From positions 1 through 64,000 of the forward strand of contig NZ_KV823433.1 in the NCBI RefSeq assembly GCF_001815935.1: a DNA stretch of 64,000 nucleotides. Reading direction: 5' to 3'. The position numbers and the translations under genes are program-made. The DNA is from Corynebacterium sp. HMSC04H06 (lineage in GTDB: Bacteria; Actinomycetota; Actinomycetes; Mycobacteriales; Mycobacteriaceae). Positions 27,747 through 36,539 of this stretch are shown piece after piece; the first letter of the stretch is position 1; every line of letters begins with the position of its first letter. A model generated the notes under the pieces. It did no database searches. It saw nothing but the letters and a program-made list of their open reading frames with translations, and had not been told where the DNA came from.

Positions 27747-30113
27747 TCATTTTTCTTTCTCCGGCCGCCGCGCCTGGGTCCACGTCCGCACCGCGGACAG
27801 GGCCTGCCCGACGTTGAGCTCGGGCAGGTAGGCGTTCGTCGCCGCCAGGCCGATGGCCGGCAGCTTCAGCTCGTCGTCGAAGCAGAGGAACCAGGGGTGC
27901 TCTTCCGGCAGGAACTTACGCTTGCTGGCCGCCAAGGAGCGGAAGCCGTAGAGCGGCTCCAGGTCCTGGCCCACCCGGGACAGCGCCTGGTCCAGCCAGC
28001 TGGGATCCTCGGCCGCGCCGGCCAGCGGCGCGCCGGATAGCGAAATCCACTCGCAGCCGCGGTCCGCGGCGATAATGAGCGCCTCCGAGATCACAAGCTC
28101 CATGACGCCCTTGAAGCCGTCCGCGGCCCGACGCATCACGTCCAGGGTGTAGCCGACCACCTCGCCGTCGCGGCGCACCGGCAGCCAGCTGGTGACCCCG
28201 TGTAGTACGCCTTCCGCATCGATGGCGTAGAGAATCTGGGTGCCAGGCACCTGCATCTCCTTAAGGCCGCCCAGGGTATACCCCATCTCCGGCAGCGGCT
28301 TGTCCGAGACCCACTCCTCGCTCAGCGCCTTGATCTTCGCCGCCACCGCGAGGTCGAGCTCGTCCCAGGTGGTCCAGACGGTTTCCACCCCTTGCTTGGC
28401 CGCCTTGTTGCGCGCGGTGCGGATGTTTTGGAACTTCTTGCCCTTGAACTCGGTGTTGACGCAGCTGAGCACGGCCTCCTCCGCGACCTTGACGCGCTTG
28501 AGCCTCGGGTGAGCGTCGGCGAAATCCGCGTCGACGGAGTACCAGGCAACGCTGAGTCCCTGGTGGTGGGCGAATTCCTCGAAGCGCGCGGCGATGTCCT
28601 CCCCCGCCGGGCCCACCGGCGCCCCGACGGTCAGGGCAATCCCGCTGCTCGCGTGGTAGGCCACGTAAGACCCACCGAAAAAGAAATAGCGGTTGCCTTC
28701 CCAGAGCGTCATAAACGACAGGTGGTCGCCGCTGGTAGAGCCGAGGATCTCCCGGGCGCGGGCGCGGTCGGCAGCGTTTTCCGGATCCGCTGGGCGCGCG
28801 AAGCAGGTATACAGCTGCCAGGCCAGAGCCGCCCAGGCGAGGATACCGACCCATTCGTAGACCAGCCAGCCAAACCACGTTGCCGGGACCACGTAGTGGG
28901 GCCCGATGAGGGAAACGACCGTCGGCAGGAAGCGCAGCGGCAGCTCCGCCAGCACGTCACCTGCCGTGTTGATGGTGATAAACCCCTCCGGGTAGAGCAA
29001 CGCCACGGCCACCCAGGTCCCCGCCCCGACGAGCACGACGCTGGCCACCAGCACCCCGGCCCGCCGCAGCAGCGCCGGGTTGGTCGCAACGTGGAAGAGC
29101 GAGCGGGTGGCGACCAGCACGGCCGTGGCCATAATCCACGGCAGTAGCACCAGCGCGAGGTTGATGACCAGCAGGTCGACCTCGCCCGGCACCCACAGCT
29201 GGGCCACCAGCACGCCCATCACGCAGAATTGGAAGGCCAGCGACAGCCACCAGGCCAGGCGGCGGCCGCGGATGAGGCCGAAGGCCAGCACAAGCTGGAC
29301 GATAAAGGGCATCAGGTTGGCCACCACGGGGCCTATCCCGTGGGCCCGAGCGATGTCGAGGGCGTTCAAGCACTCGTCGCTCAACGGGCTGGCCGTGCAC
29401 AGCTCGGCCACCTCGATCCGGGATAGGTCCGCCGACCACAGCAGCTGGGTGACCACGCTAAAAGGCCCTTCGGCCAGCGGGTCCAGCGCCACGAAGAACG
29501 GGCCGACGGCCACCGAGAGCACCACGACCGCCACCAGCACGCGCCGCTCGGCCACCGACGCCTCCACCCGGTGCGGCCGGTAGAGCGCCTGGCCGGCCGC
29601 CAGGCCCAGGGCCATGGCCACGACTGCTTGCACGTCCGCCAGGGTCCCCGAATACAACACGAAGGTCAGCGTCAGGGCAATGATGCTCAGGCGCAACCGG
29701 CGGCGCCACAGGCGCGGCATCTGGGCGGAGGAAAACGCCCCCGCCCCCGCGATAAAGCCCACCGGGGTCAGGAAGCTGGCGTGCAGCAAGTCGTCGCCCC
29801 ACTGGTTCAGCCCGGCCAGCTCCACCCCGCGGGCGGCGTAGACGGCCAGCGGCGTGGAGACTACTTGCGCGACCACCCCGACGGCGGCGTAGCGCAGCGA
29901 ACCCATCTGCCATTCCGCCGGCACGCCCCAGGCCAGTGCCAGAATGGTCAGCACCACTGCCCCGCCGACGTGGCCGGCGGTTAAGCCGATGGTTTGGATT
30001 CCCGCGACGGGCCACACCTGCAAACCCCACATCACCGCCAGCGCCACCAGCGTCACCGAGAAGCGCGGCAGGGTCTTTAACACCCAGGCCAGTGCGCTTT
30101 TAAGCACGTACAT
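27747..30113 (-). CDS. mprF: MprF-type aminoacyl-lipid synthase (LPG/alanyl-PG or alanyl-DAG synthase)
   Basis: A 788-residue membrane enzyme. About 12 hydrophobic helices occupy residues 1-440, and a cytosolic DUF2156 double-GNAT-like domain (about 455-780) transfers an aminoacyl group from tRNA to phosphatidylglycerol or diacylglycerol. Diagnostic segments include SVDADFADAHPRLKRVKVAEEAV, read as its first 20 residues, FKGKKFQNIRTARNKA, and LYGFRSLAASKRKFLPE. Such lipids lower surface charge and protect against cationic peptides; C. glutamicum makes alanylated lipids with a homologue. The ATG at 30113 has GAGGA just upstream, inside the preceding gene, and overlaps it by 14 bases. The amino acid used cannot be decided from sequence. 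Confidence 0.88.
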   Translation of the reverse strand: MYVLKSALAWVLKTLPRFSVTLVALAVMWGLQVWPVAGIQTIGLTAGHVGGAVVLTILALAWGVPAEWQMGSLRYAAVGVVAQVVSTPLAVYAARGVELAGLNQWGDDLLHASFLTPVGFIAGAGAFSSAQMPRLWRRRLRLSIIALTLTFVLYSGTLADVQAVVAMALGLAAGQALYRPHRVEASVAERRVLVAVVVLSVAVGPFFVALDPLAEGPFSVVTQLLWSADLSRIEVAELCTASPLSDECLNALDIARAHGIGPVVANLMPFIVQLVLAFGLIRGRRLAWWLSLAFQFCVMGVLVAQLWVPGEVDLLVINLALVLLPWIMATAVLVATRSLFHVATNPALLRRAGVLVASVVLVGAGTWVAVALLYPEGFITINTAGDVLAELPLRFLPTVVSLIGPHYVVPATWFGWLVYEWVGILAWAALAWQLYTCFARPADPENAADRARAREILGSTSGDHLSFMTLWEGNRYFFFGGSYVAYHASSGIALTVGAPVGPAGEDIAARFEEFAHHQGLSVAWYSVDADFADAHPRLKRVKVAEEAVLSCVNTEFKGKKFQNIRTARNKAAKQGVETVWTTWDELDLAVAAKIKALSEEWVSDKPLPEMGYTLGGLKEMQVPGTQILYAIDAEGVLHGVTSWLPVRRDGEVVGYTLDVMRRAADGFKGVMELVISEALIIAADRGCEWISLSGAPLAGAAEDPSWLDQALSRVGQDLEPLYGFRSLAASKRKFLPEEHPWFLCFDDELKLPAIGLAATNAYLPELNVGQALSAVRTWTQARRPEKEK

Positions 30114-31311
30114 CCTGGTCCTCAATTCCGTCGAAGGGGTCTTTGTCGATTTTCATCCCGCCGCGCTGGGCGGCCCAGGCCAGCACTTCCCGCAAGGCCG
30201 GGCGCCACACCTGGAAGCTGTGCCCGCCGGGCCGGGTGCCGTTATAGGTGCGCATCCCCGCCGCGCGAGCCTGCTGGGATAGGGAGCTCAGTGCCGCGAC
30301 CGAGGCATGATCGTCGTCGCCGGCGATGAAGACTGCCGCTAGCCCCGGGTAGCGGTTCTGCTTGAGCAGGTGGGCGGGGTCTTGGGCGTTGAAGGCTTTC
30401 TCGTCACCGCCGAAGAACTTGTCCACGGTGGCCTGGTGGCTGCCGATGGTCGGCTCGGCCTCGCCGGAGATATCCACGATGGACCCGTACGCGGTAGGCT
30501 GATTGGTGGCGATCTGCAGCGCGCAGGTGCCGCCGTAGCTTAGGCCCGCGACGGTCCAGTGGGACTGGTCCTGGTTCACGCGGAAGGCCTGCTTGATCCC
30601 GGCCGGCACGTCCTGGGACAGGTAGGTCATGACGTGGGCCAGGCTAGAATCCGCGCAGATAGGATTGGCGGTCTCCGAGCCAGTGGAATCGACGGCCACG
30701 ATGATCGGGCTGCGCCCGTCGTTGGCGGCCTGGAACTGGTCGGCGGTCTGGGCTGCCTCGCCGGAGCCGAACCACTGGTCGGGCCCACCGGGGTTGCCGT
30801 GGAGGAGCACCACGACGGGGAGGTTCTCGCCGCGCCAGTAGGCTGGCGGGACGTAGGCGATGGCCTGGCGTGCCGCGAACTGCGAGCGCGTGCCCGGCAG
30901 GTCCAGGTGCACGATCGCGGCGTCTTTGAATCCCTGGGCGGACTGGAACTCGGCCAGGCTCATCTCCTGGGCCACCGGCGTCGGGTCGAGCGACCCGACG
31001 TCCGGATAGGTCTGGTATTCGATGTTGACCAACCCAACGGTGGCCAGCAGGGAGAAAGCGCCGGCGAGCACCGTGGGCACCTTCGGCTTGCGAATCAGGG
31101 CGGCCAGCGGGACGGCGGCGGCTGCCACGAGGTAGAAAGGCACGTCCCAGCGCTGGAGGAAGAATCCGGCGGCTATACAGATGACCGCGGCAACGGCCAC
31201 CGGCCACCAGCGGCGCTGCCACACCACGACGCCGGCCGCGATGACCAAAATGCCGATGACGATGGCGGCATCGACTGGCTCGGCCAGGGGCAGATCAGAA
31301 AGAAAGTTCAC
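30100..31311 (-). CDS. Membrane-anchored alpha/beta-hydrolase (esterase), possible aminoacyl-lipid hydrolase
   Basis: A 403-residue protein with three to four N-terminal membrane helices (residues 12-96) and an external esterase-D/antigen-85-like domain. Oxyanion segment HGNPGG (171-176), nucleophile Ser258 in GLSYGG, acid in GDDD (331-334) and His364 in PGGHSFQVW are visible. It overlaps mprF by 14 bases and lies upstream of it, so they are coupled. Hydrolases paired with aminoacyl-lipid synthases in other bacteria (AhyD in Enterococcus faecium) remove the amino acid again; the same antagonistic role is inferred here. A mycoloyl-esterase-like role is the alternative. GTG start at 31311, with TATGTT six bases upstream. 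Confidence 0.78.
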   Translation of the reverse strand: MNFLSDLPLAEPVDAAIVIGILVIAAGVVVWQRRWWPVAVAAVICIAAGFFLQRWDVPFYLVAAAAVPLAALIRKPKVPTVLAGAFSLLATVGLVNIEYQTYPDVGSLDPTPVAQEMSLAEFQSAQGFKDAAIVHLDLPGTRSQFAARQAIAYVPPAYWRGENLPVVVLLHGNPGGPDQWFGSGEAAQTADQFQAANDGRSPIIVAVDSTGSETANPICADSSLAHVMTYLSQDVPAGIKQAFRVNQDQSHWTVAGLSYGGTCALQIATNQPTAYGSIVDISGEAEPTIGSHQATVDKFFGGDEKAFNAQDPAHLLKQNRYPGLAAVFIAGDDDHASVAALSSLSQQARAAGMRTYNGTRPGGHSFQVWRPALREVLAWAAQRGGMKIDKDPFDGIEDQDVRA

Positions 31312-31323
31312 CCTCTCAACATA
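31312..31323 (-). promoter_or_regulatory. -10 element of the esterase-mprF unit
   Basis: TATGTT on the minus strand (plus 31318-31323) is followed by GAGAGG and then the GTG start at 31311. GAGAGG is too close to act as a ribosome site, so leaderless initiation at GTG is suggested. Confidence 0.4.
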
Positions 31324-31333
31324 GGACTGCCCC

Positions 31334-31352
31334 GCCCCAGAATCACTGGGGC
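31334..31352 (-). terminator. Inverted repeat after the cysteine desulfurase gene
   Basis: GCCCCAG (31334-31340) pairs with CTGGGGC (31346-31352) around AATCA. It lies 20 bases past the desulfurase stop and just upstream of the esterase promoter. No U-tract follows, so its strength is uncertain. Confidence 0.45.
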
Positions 31353-31371
31353 TTAGCTGGGAATATGGTGT

Positions 31372-32508
31372 CTATACGCTCCGGGCCCGACGAATGACCT
31401 CCGGCAGATGCGCCAAGACGTAGTCCACGTCCTCGTCGCTGGTGTTGCGGCCCAGAGTGAAGCGAAGGGAGCCAATCCCCTCGCTTTCGGTCACGCCCAT
31501 GGCCTCGAGGACATGGGACATGCGGTTGACGCCGGCCGAGCAGGCCGAGCCCGTCGAGGCCTCGATGCCCAGCTGGTCGAGCAGCATGATGAGGCTGTCG
31601 CCATCGGTGCCCGGGAAGGACACATGCAGGTGCGACGGCAAGGCGGGCTCGCTGGAGTTGACCACGACGTCGTCGATCTCGCGCAGAATGCCCTCGCGCA
31701 GCCGGTCCCGCAGGGCGCCCACGCGCGCGGACTCGGCGGGGATTTCGGCCACGGATTCTTCCAGGGCCGCGGCCAAGCCGGCCGCGCTGGCCACGTCGAC
31801 GGTGCCGGGGCGAATACCACGCTCTTGGCCGCCGCCGTAGGCGATGGGCTGGGGCGCCGGGCTGCGGCGGGCCAGCAGCAGGCCGATGCCGCGCGGGCCG
31901 CCGAACTTGTGCGCGCTGGCCGCCAGGGTCGTCGCCCCCAGTTCCACGAAGTTGATGGGCAACTTGCCGACCACCTGCACCGCGTCGATGTGGACCGGGA
32001 TTTCCTGGGCGCTGGCGCGCGCCACGATATCCTCCACCGGCTGGAGGGCGCCGATCTCGTTGTTGGCCCACATACAGGTCGCCAGGTCCGCCGGGGTGTC
32101 CAGGGCGCTCAAGTCGCTGACCCGCGAGTGCCGGTCGACCGGCAGCAGCTCCACGGTCGCGCCCTGGCGCTCCAGGGTGGCCACGGTATCGCGCACCGCC
32201 GGGTGCTCGATCGGGGTGGAGATAATGCGCCGGGTGCGGCGCTCCGCCGGCCCGCGCTCGGCGGCCCGGTAGAGGCCCTGGATGGCGATGTTGTCCGCCT
32301 CGGTACCGGAGGCGGTAAAGATTACCTCGATGGGCTCGCAGCCCAGCAGCTCGGCGACCTTCTCGCGGGCGTCGTCGAGCACCGAACGAGACTTGCGCCC
32401 GGAGGCGTATTGGGCGCCGGAGTTGACGCTGTCGGCGGCGGCAACCCAGGCGTCGATGGCGGCCTGGCGCATGGGCTGGGTGGCGGCGTAATCGAAATAG
32501 TGGGACAT
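31372..32508 (-). CDS. Cysteine desulfurase (NifS/IscS-like)
   Basis: A 378-residue PLP enzyme that takes sulfur from cysteine for tRNA thiolation and Fe-S clusters. Schiff-base Lys201 lies in SAHKFGGPRG; catalytic Cys323 is in STGSACSAG; the N-terminus MSHYFDYAATQP and FTASGTEADN are typical. The long conserved C-terminal IscU-binding region of IscS is short, closer to NifS or the sulfur donor for MnmA. The ATG follows the etfA stop after one base (TAAGATG), implying translational coupling with etfBA. The electron-transfer-flavoprotein and desulfurase genes, with mnmA downstream, are ordered the same way in mycobacteria as I recall. Confidence 0.93.
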   Translation of the reverse strand: MSHYFDYAATQPMRQAAIDAWVAAADSVNSGAQYASGRKSRSVLDDAREKVAELLGCEPIEVIFTASGTEADNIAIQGLYRAAERGPAERRTRRIISTPIEHPAVRDTVATLERQGATVELLPVDRHSRVSDLSALDTPADLATCMWANNEIGALQPVEDIVARASAQEIPVHIDAVQVVGKLPINFVELGATTLAASAHKFGGPRGIGLLLARRSPAPQPIAYGGGQERGIRPGTVDVASAAGLAAALEESVAEIPAESARVGALRDRLREGILREIDDVVVNSSEPALPSHLHVSFPGTDGDSLIMLLDQLGIEASTGSACSAGVNRMSHVLEAMGVTESEGIGSLRFTLGRNTSDEDVDYVLAHLPEVIRRARSV

Positions 32509-32509
32509 C

Positions 32510-33457
32510 TTAGGCGCGATTCTTCAGCTGCTCGGTCAGCGCCGGGGCGATCTCGTGCAGGTCCCCAACCACGCCCAGATCAGCGATCTGGAAGAAGGGC
32601 TCGTCCTGGTCCTGGTTGACCACGACGATGTTCTTGGCCGTCTGCATGCCCGAGGTGTGCTGGATGGCGCCGGAGATACCCAGGCCAATGTAAAGGTCCG
32701 GGGTCACCGTCACGCCGGTCTGCCCAATCTGGTAGGCCGCGTCGTAGAAGCCCTCATCGACGGCGTCGCGGGTAGCGCCCACGGCCGCTCCCAGGGCGTC
32801 GGCGAGCGGCTCGACGACACCGGCAAACTCATCGCCCACGCCGCGGCCACCGGCGACCACGGTGGCCGCCGACGGCAGGTCCGGGCGGGCGGATTTCTCG
32901 GCTGGGGTAAAGGATTCGACCTTGACATCACGGTCGGTCGCGGCCGGCAGTTGCATGGCGGCCACCTCGCCGACGCTGGCCTCGGCCTCGGCGGCCACGC
33001 TGCCCGGCAGCAGGGTGTAGATCGGGCAGGGGCCGGCCGCGGTGGCATAAGCGTCGTAGGAGCCGCCGAAGATGGCGTGCTGGGCCGCGCCGTCCGGGCG
33101 GATGCCGGAGACGTTCGACAAGACGCCGGAGGCCAAGCGGGCGGCCACGCGGCCGGCGATCTCGTTGCCGGTGGCGGACGCGGCAATCAGGATGGGGGCC
33201 GGGTTGGCCGCGCCCAGCCCGTGCAGAGCGTCGACCTCGGGGGTCAGCAGGCGGGAATCGTAGTCCGCAGCCTGGGCGTCCACGACCTGGGCCGCACCCC
33301 AGCGGGCCAACTCCGGGGCCAGCTTGTCGCCGGTGCCGGCGGGACCGACCACGACGGCGGAGACGGTGCCCAGCTGGCGGGCAGCGGTAATCAGCTCACC
33401 CGTGACCGGGCTCAGCTGGTCACCGGTGTGCTCGACCAAAACATAAACGTGAGACAT
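32510..33457 (-). CDS. etfA: Electron transfer flavoprotein alpha subunit
   Basis: A 315-residue EtfA/FixB. The N-terminal domain begins MSHVYVLVEHTGDQLSPV; the C-terminal FAD-binding domain has AGGRGVG, QIGQTGVTVTPDLYIGLGIS (20 residues) and IQHTSGMQ, which is diagnostic. With EtfB it carries electrons from acyl-CoA or other dehydrogenases to the quinone pool. No FixC or ETF-quinone oxidoreductase gene is in the window. The ATG at 33457 follows AAGGAG by ten bases; an ATG 75 bases upstream in frame lacks support. It lies 40 bases after etfB. Confidence 0.95.
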   Translation of the reverse strand: MSHVYVLVEHTGDQLSPVTGELITAARQLGTVSAVVVGPAGTGDKLAPELARWGAAQVVDAQAADYDSRLLTPEVDALHGLGAANPAPILIAASATGNEIAGRVAARLASGVLSNVSGIRPDGAAQHAIFGGSYDAYATAAGPCPIYTLLPGSVAAEAEASVGEVAAMQLPAATDRDVKVESFTPAEKSARPDLPSAATVVAGGRGVGDEFAGVVEPLADALGAAVGATRDAVDEGFYDAAYQIGQTGVTVTPDLYIGLGISGAIQHTSGMQTAKNIVVVNQDQDEPFFQIADLGVVGDLHEIAPALTEQLKNRA

Positions 33458-33497
33458 GAAAAGAAAACTCCTTATAAGCGTTCGCGGCGAGCGGGTG

Positions 33498-34295
33498 TTA
33501 GAGCAGGTTCTTGGACTCGAGGAACTCGACAATCTTGGCGGCCTTGTCCTCGGCAGAGCCGGTCTCCACCAGCTCGCCGGCGGTGCGCGGCGGGCGCTGG
33601 GCGGCCTCGGTGATCTGGGTGGTCGCCGAGTTCAGACCCACCTGCACCGGGTCGACGCCGATAGCGGCCAGATCCAGCGTGGTGATCGGGTGCTTCTTGG
33701 CCGCCATGAGGCCCTTGAAATTCGGGAAGCGCGGCTTGTCGGCCTTGTCTCCCACGGCGATAAGGGCCGGCAGCGGGGCGGACAGCTCCCAGGTGCCGCG
33801 GTGGTCCTCGCGGGTACCACGCACGGTGCCCTCAGCCAGGCTCACCGCGTGCAGCTGCGTGAGCGCCGGGATCTGGCGGTACTCGGCCAGCAGGCCGGCC
33901 AGCAGGCCCGTCTGCGAATCGGAGGCGTCCGTACCCATGGTGATAAGGACAACGTCGTCCAGGGTGTTGATGGCGTTGCTCAGCGCCCAGGCGGTGCCGA
34001 TGGCATCCGAGCCCGCCAGCGCCTCGTCGCTGAGCAGGACCGCGTCGTCGGCGCCCATGGCCAAGGCCTTGCGCAGGGCCTCCTCGGCGCCGGCCGGGCC
34101 CATCGTCAGGGCCACCACGCGGTAACCGGCTTCTGGGTTCGCGTCGCGCAGCCGCAGCGCCTGTTCCACCGAATACTCATTGACCTCATCAATAATGTTG
34201 TCCACCGCGTCGCGGTTTAGCGTGTTGTCCTCTTCCAACGTCTTAGTGGACCACGTATCGGGTACGTACTTGACCAGAGCCACGATAGTGGGCAT
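33498..34295 (-). CDS. etfB: Electron transfer flavoprotein beta subunit
   Basis: A 265-residue EtfB/FixA, complete. It contains the AMP-binding and partner-interaction segments EVNEYSVEQALRLRD, LTMGPAGAEEALRKALAMGAD read in part, and the C-terminal SGxD-like DLAAIGVD. It forms the ETF heterodimer with the downstream etfA gene. AAAGG lies about ten bases before the ATG. It is first in the etfB-etfA-desulfurase unit; the 80 bases upstream include A+T-rich TACTAT, a weak -10 candidate. Confidence 0.94.
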   Translation of the reverse strand: MPTIVALVKYVPDTWSTKTLEEDNTLNRDAVDNIIDEVNEYSVEQALRLRDANPEAGYRVVALTMGPAGAEEALRKALAMGADDAVLLSDEALAGSDAIGTAWALSNAINTLDDVVLITMGTDASDSQTGLLAGLLAEYRQIPALTQLHAVSLAEGTVRGTREDHRGTWELSAPLPALIAVGDKADKPRFPNFKGLMAAKKHPITTLDLAAIGVDPVQVGLNSATTQITEAAQRPPRTAGELVETGSAEDKAAKIVEFLESKNLL

Positions 34296-34375
34296 GGGTA
34301 TTCGACCTTTCCGTCAATTTGGTTGAAGCGTTCTAGAAACTTATTCTCCGCGCCATAGTAGTAGCGAAGGCGGGA

Positions 34376-35563
34376 CTAATTCCATTGGCGTGGCTCACAA
34401 ACCAGCGCCACGGCGCCGCGGCCCAGCCGCGTGACGACCACCGCCAGAGGGCGCGAGCCCCGCAGCTTCAGCTTCTTGCGCAGCTGGTCCGGGTCAATGT
34501 TGACACCGCGGACGAGGATCTCCAGGCTGCCGGCGTCCAGGGACTTCAGGCACGAGCTCAAGCGCTTCAGGCTCACCTGCTCGATGAATGGAAACCCCGA
34601 CCGGCCCGGTGGGATTGTCTCCCCCGTCAGGTAGGCGATTTTCTCGTCCAGCTGCCGCAGGCCGTGGCGCGCCGCGTAGTGCTTGACGAGGCCCGCGCGC
34701 ACCACCGCGCCGTCCGGGTCCACTATGTAGCGGCCCACCTCCCCGGCCGCCGGCAGCTCGTCCGCGGCAAAATCGGCGCTACTGATGGTCTCGTCTCCGT
34801 CGCGGGAGTCGGCGCCGCCGCGAAGCAGCCACGCCGCGCGCACCGGCTGGCCGTCCGGGGCCGAGCGCTGCTGCAGATCCGGGGTGTAGAGGCAGGCCTC
34901 CTTGACCGCGCCGTCGACGCTGGCCACCACCACCGGGCCCGCCCACTCGCTGTAGTCCAAGCCGGGCGCGCACTTCACGGCCATGGGGCGGCCCGGGTAG
35001 GCGGCCAGCAGGTCCGGCAGGGTCGGCAGCAGCTGTTCCGGCTTGGTGATGCGCTGCCCGCCTGCCCGCCGGGCCGGGTCCGCCACGACCACCCCGCGCG
35101 CGCTGACCGGCGCCAAGGCGTCGGCGACCACGAAGGGCACGCCGGGCACGTTGTGCTGGGCCATCGCCACGCGCGGCCTATCCAGGTCGCTGCCCAGGTA
35201 GCCGATGCCGGCTGCCTGCAGGGCCGGGGCCTCGGTGCCCACCGAGCAGGTGACATCGTGGACGAAGTCCACGCCCATACCGGCCAGGTGCCGGGCCCGA
35301 GCCCGGGCCACCGGCGCGGGCGTGGCCTGCTGGACGGCGTCGACGTCGCTTAACCAGGTGTCCGCGAACTTCGCGGCGCGCAGCGCGCGCCGGCGGGCGT
35401 CGGCCAGCTCCCCCACCGCGCGCCCGTGCTCGCCGAAGCGCTCGCGCAGGAACTCGGCCTCGGCCAGCGCCTTGGCCCGGGTTCCCTCCAGCCGCTGACT
35501 GGCCTGCCGGATGTCGGCGGCGTTGTCTTGGAAGAACCGGATGTCGGCTAGTTCGAATGCCAC
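34376..35563 (-). CDS. Class I SAM-dependent methyltransferase with THUMP-like C-terminus
   Basis: A 395-residue protein. A charged helical region (1-75) precedes a Rossmann methyltransferase core (about 85-240) with motif I DVTCSVGTEA, acidic loop GSDLDR, and VVADPARRAGGQR in the position of the catalytic DPPW-like motif. The C-terminal 80 residues, ending VLVRGVNIDPDQLRKKLKL, match the THUMP-like domain pattern. The target is probably RNA, but this is inference. The start is taken as GTG at 35563 (VAFELADIRFF) because residues encoded upstream look random; no ATG fits. It lies 85 bases after the Nudix gene on the same strand. Confidence 0.8.
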   Translation of the reverse strand: MAFELADIRFFQDNAADIRQASQRLEGTRAKALAEAEFLRERFGEHGRAVGELADARRRALRAAKFADTWLSDVDAVQQATPAPVARARARHLAGMGVDFVHDVTCSVGTEAPALQAAGIGYLGSDLDRPRVAMAQHNVPGVPFVVADALAPVSARGVVVADPARRAGGQRITKPEQLLPTLPDLLAAYPGRPMAVKCAPGLDYSEWAGPVVVASVDGAVKEACLYTPDLQQRSAPDGQPVRAAWLLRGGADSRDGDETISSADFAADELPAAGEVGRYIVDPDGAVVRAGLVKHYAARHGLRQLDEKIAYLTGETIPPGRSGFPFIEQVSLKRLSSCLKSLDAGSLEILVRGVNIDPDQLRKKLKLRGSRPLAVVVTRLGRGAVALVCEPRQWN

Positions 35564-35648
35564 GGTGCAGCGGTGCCTTTCTCGACGGGTCGGGAGGAAA
35601 GAGGGGTAAAGGTAAAAATTAATTTGGGCGCCAGGCAGCTTGCTCGGC

Positions 35649-36476
35649 CTAAATGCGGTCGACGGGCCGGGTGGTGAAAAACTCGCGGTAGCGCGGGTCA
35701 TCCACCGGATCGCCCACCACCGGCCGCATGTCGGAATAATCGACGTCGTCTAGGACCTCCTGCACGGTGCTTAGCCGGCACAGGCGCTGCAAGTTCGCCC
35801 AGGTCGGCGCGACCAAGCGCACCAGCCCGGCGCGCCAACCGTCGATGAGCAGCTGCGGAGAGAACCAGCCGGCATCGGCGGCCTCGCCCGTGTTGCCGTC
35901 GGGCTCCTGGCCGGGCGGCAGGGTGGCGACGAAGAAGAAGGTGTCGAACCAGTGGCCGGCCGGGGAACGGCCGACCCAGCGGCCCCAGGGAAGCAAGCGG
36001 TCAGAGTCCATGCGCAGCGACTCCTGGCTCAAGAAGTCGGAAAACGACAGCTCGTGGCCTTCCAGCTGGAGGCGTTCGGCGTGAAAGCGTGCGGCGTTGG
36101 ACTCGACGCGGCCTTTCTCGTCGACGACCAGGAGCGTGCCGGCTTCCTCGAACAGTTCCCGGGCCGCCGCGAAGACCAGGGCGTGGGCCTTGTATTTGGT
36201 CACCCCCAGCCGGCGGGCCTTGGAAACCAGGGAGGCGCCGGCCCAGAGCTTGCCGGAGTCCCAGCTGCGCGGCGGGAAGTCGCGGGGGTCTACCCCGCCG
36301 CCCGGGAAGACGGCGTGGCCCGGGTAGTTGCGCATGGTGGCCACGCGCTCTTGGACCCAGACCTTGAGCCCGTCGGGTTCGTCGCGAATGAGCAGCACTG
36401 ACGCCGACAGCCGGCCGCCGTTGAAGCCGGTTGTGTCGGTCGTGTCAATGACATCTAAGGGGTTTATCTTGCTCAT
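35649..36476 (-). CDS. Nudix hydrolase with split Nudix box
   Basis: A 275-residue Nudix protein. The box is recognisable but interrupted: GGG (59-61) at its start and ARELFEEAGTLL (105-116) at its end are separated by about 45 residues instead of the usual 14. Insertions of this kind occur in NUDT19-like acyl-CoA diphosphatases, which suggests a CoA-ester substrate. Metal-binding Glu107, Glu110 and Glu111 are present. The ATG at 36476 is preferred to an in-frame GTG nine bases upstream because GGTGGAG precedes it, though closely. The gene lies downstream of the ABC ATPase gene and upstream of the methyltransferase gene. Confidence 0.83.
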   Translation of the reverse strand: MSKINPLDVIDTTDTTGFNGGRLSASVLLIRDEPDGLKVWVQERVATMRNYPGHAVFPGGGVDPRDFPPRSWDSGKLWAGASLVSKARRLGVTKYKAHALVFAAARELFEEAGTLLVVDEKGRVESNAARFHAERLQLEGHELSFSDFLSQESLRMDSDRLLPWGRWVGRSPAGHWFDTFFFVATLPPGQEPDGNTGEAADAGWFSPQLLIDGWRAGLVRLVAPTWANLQRLCRLSTVQEVLDDVDYSDMRPVVGDPVDDPRYREFFTTRPVDRI

Positions 36477-36539
36477 CTTCTCCACCGGGACTTGGGCGCG
36501 GCGAATTCTTCGTCCACCAGTTAGGGAGGTCGTGGCCTC

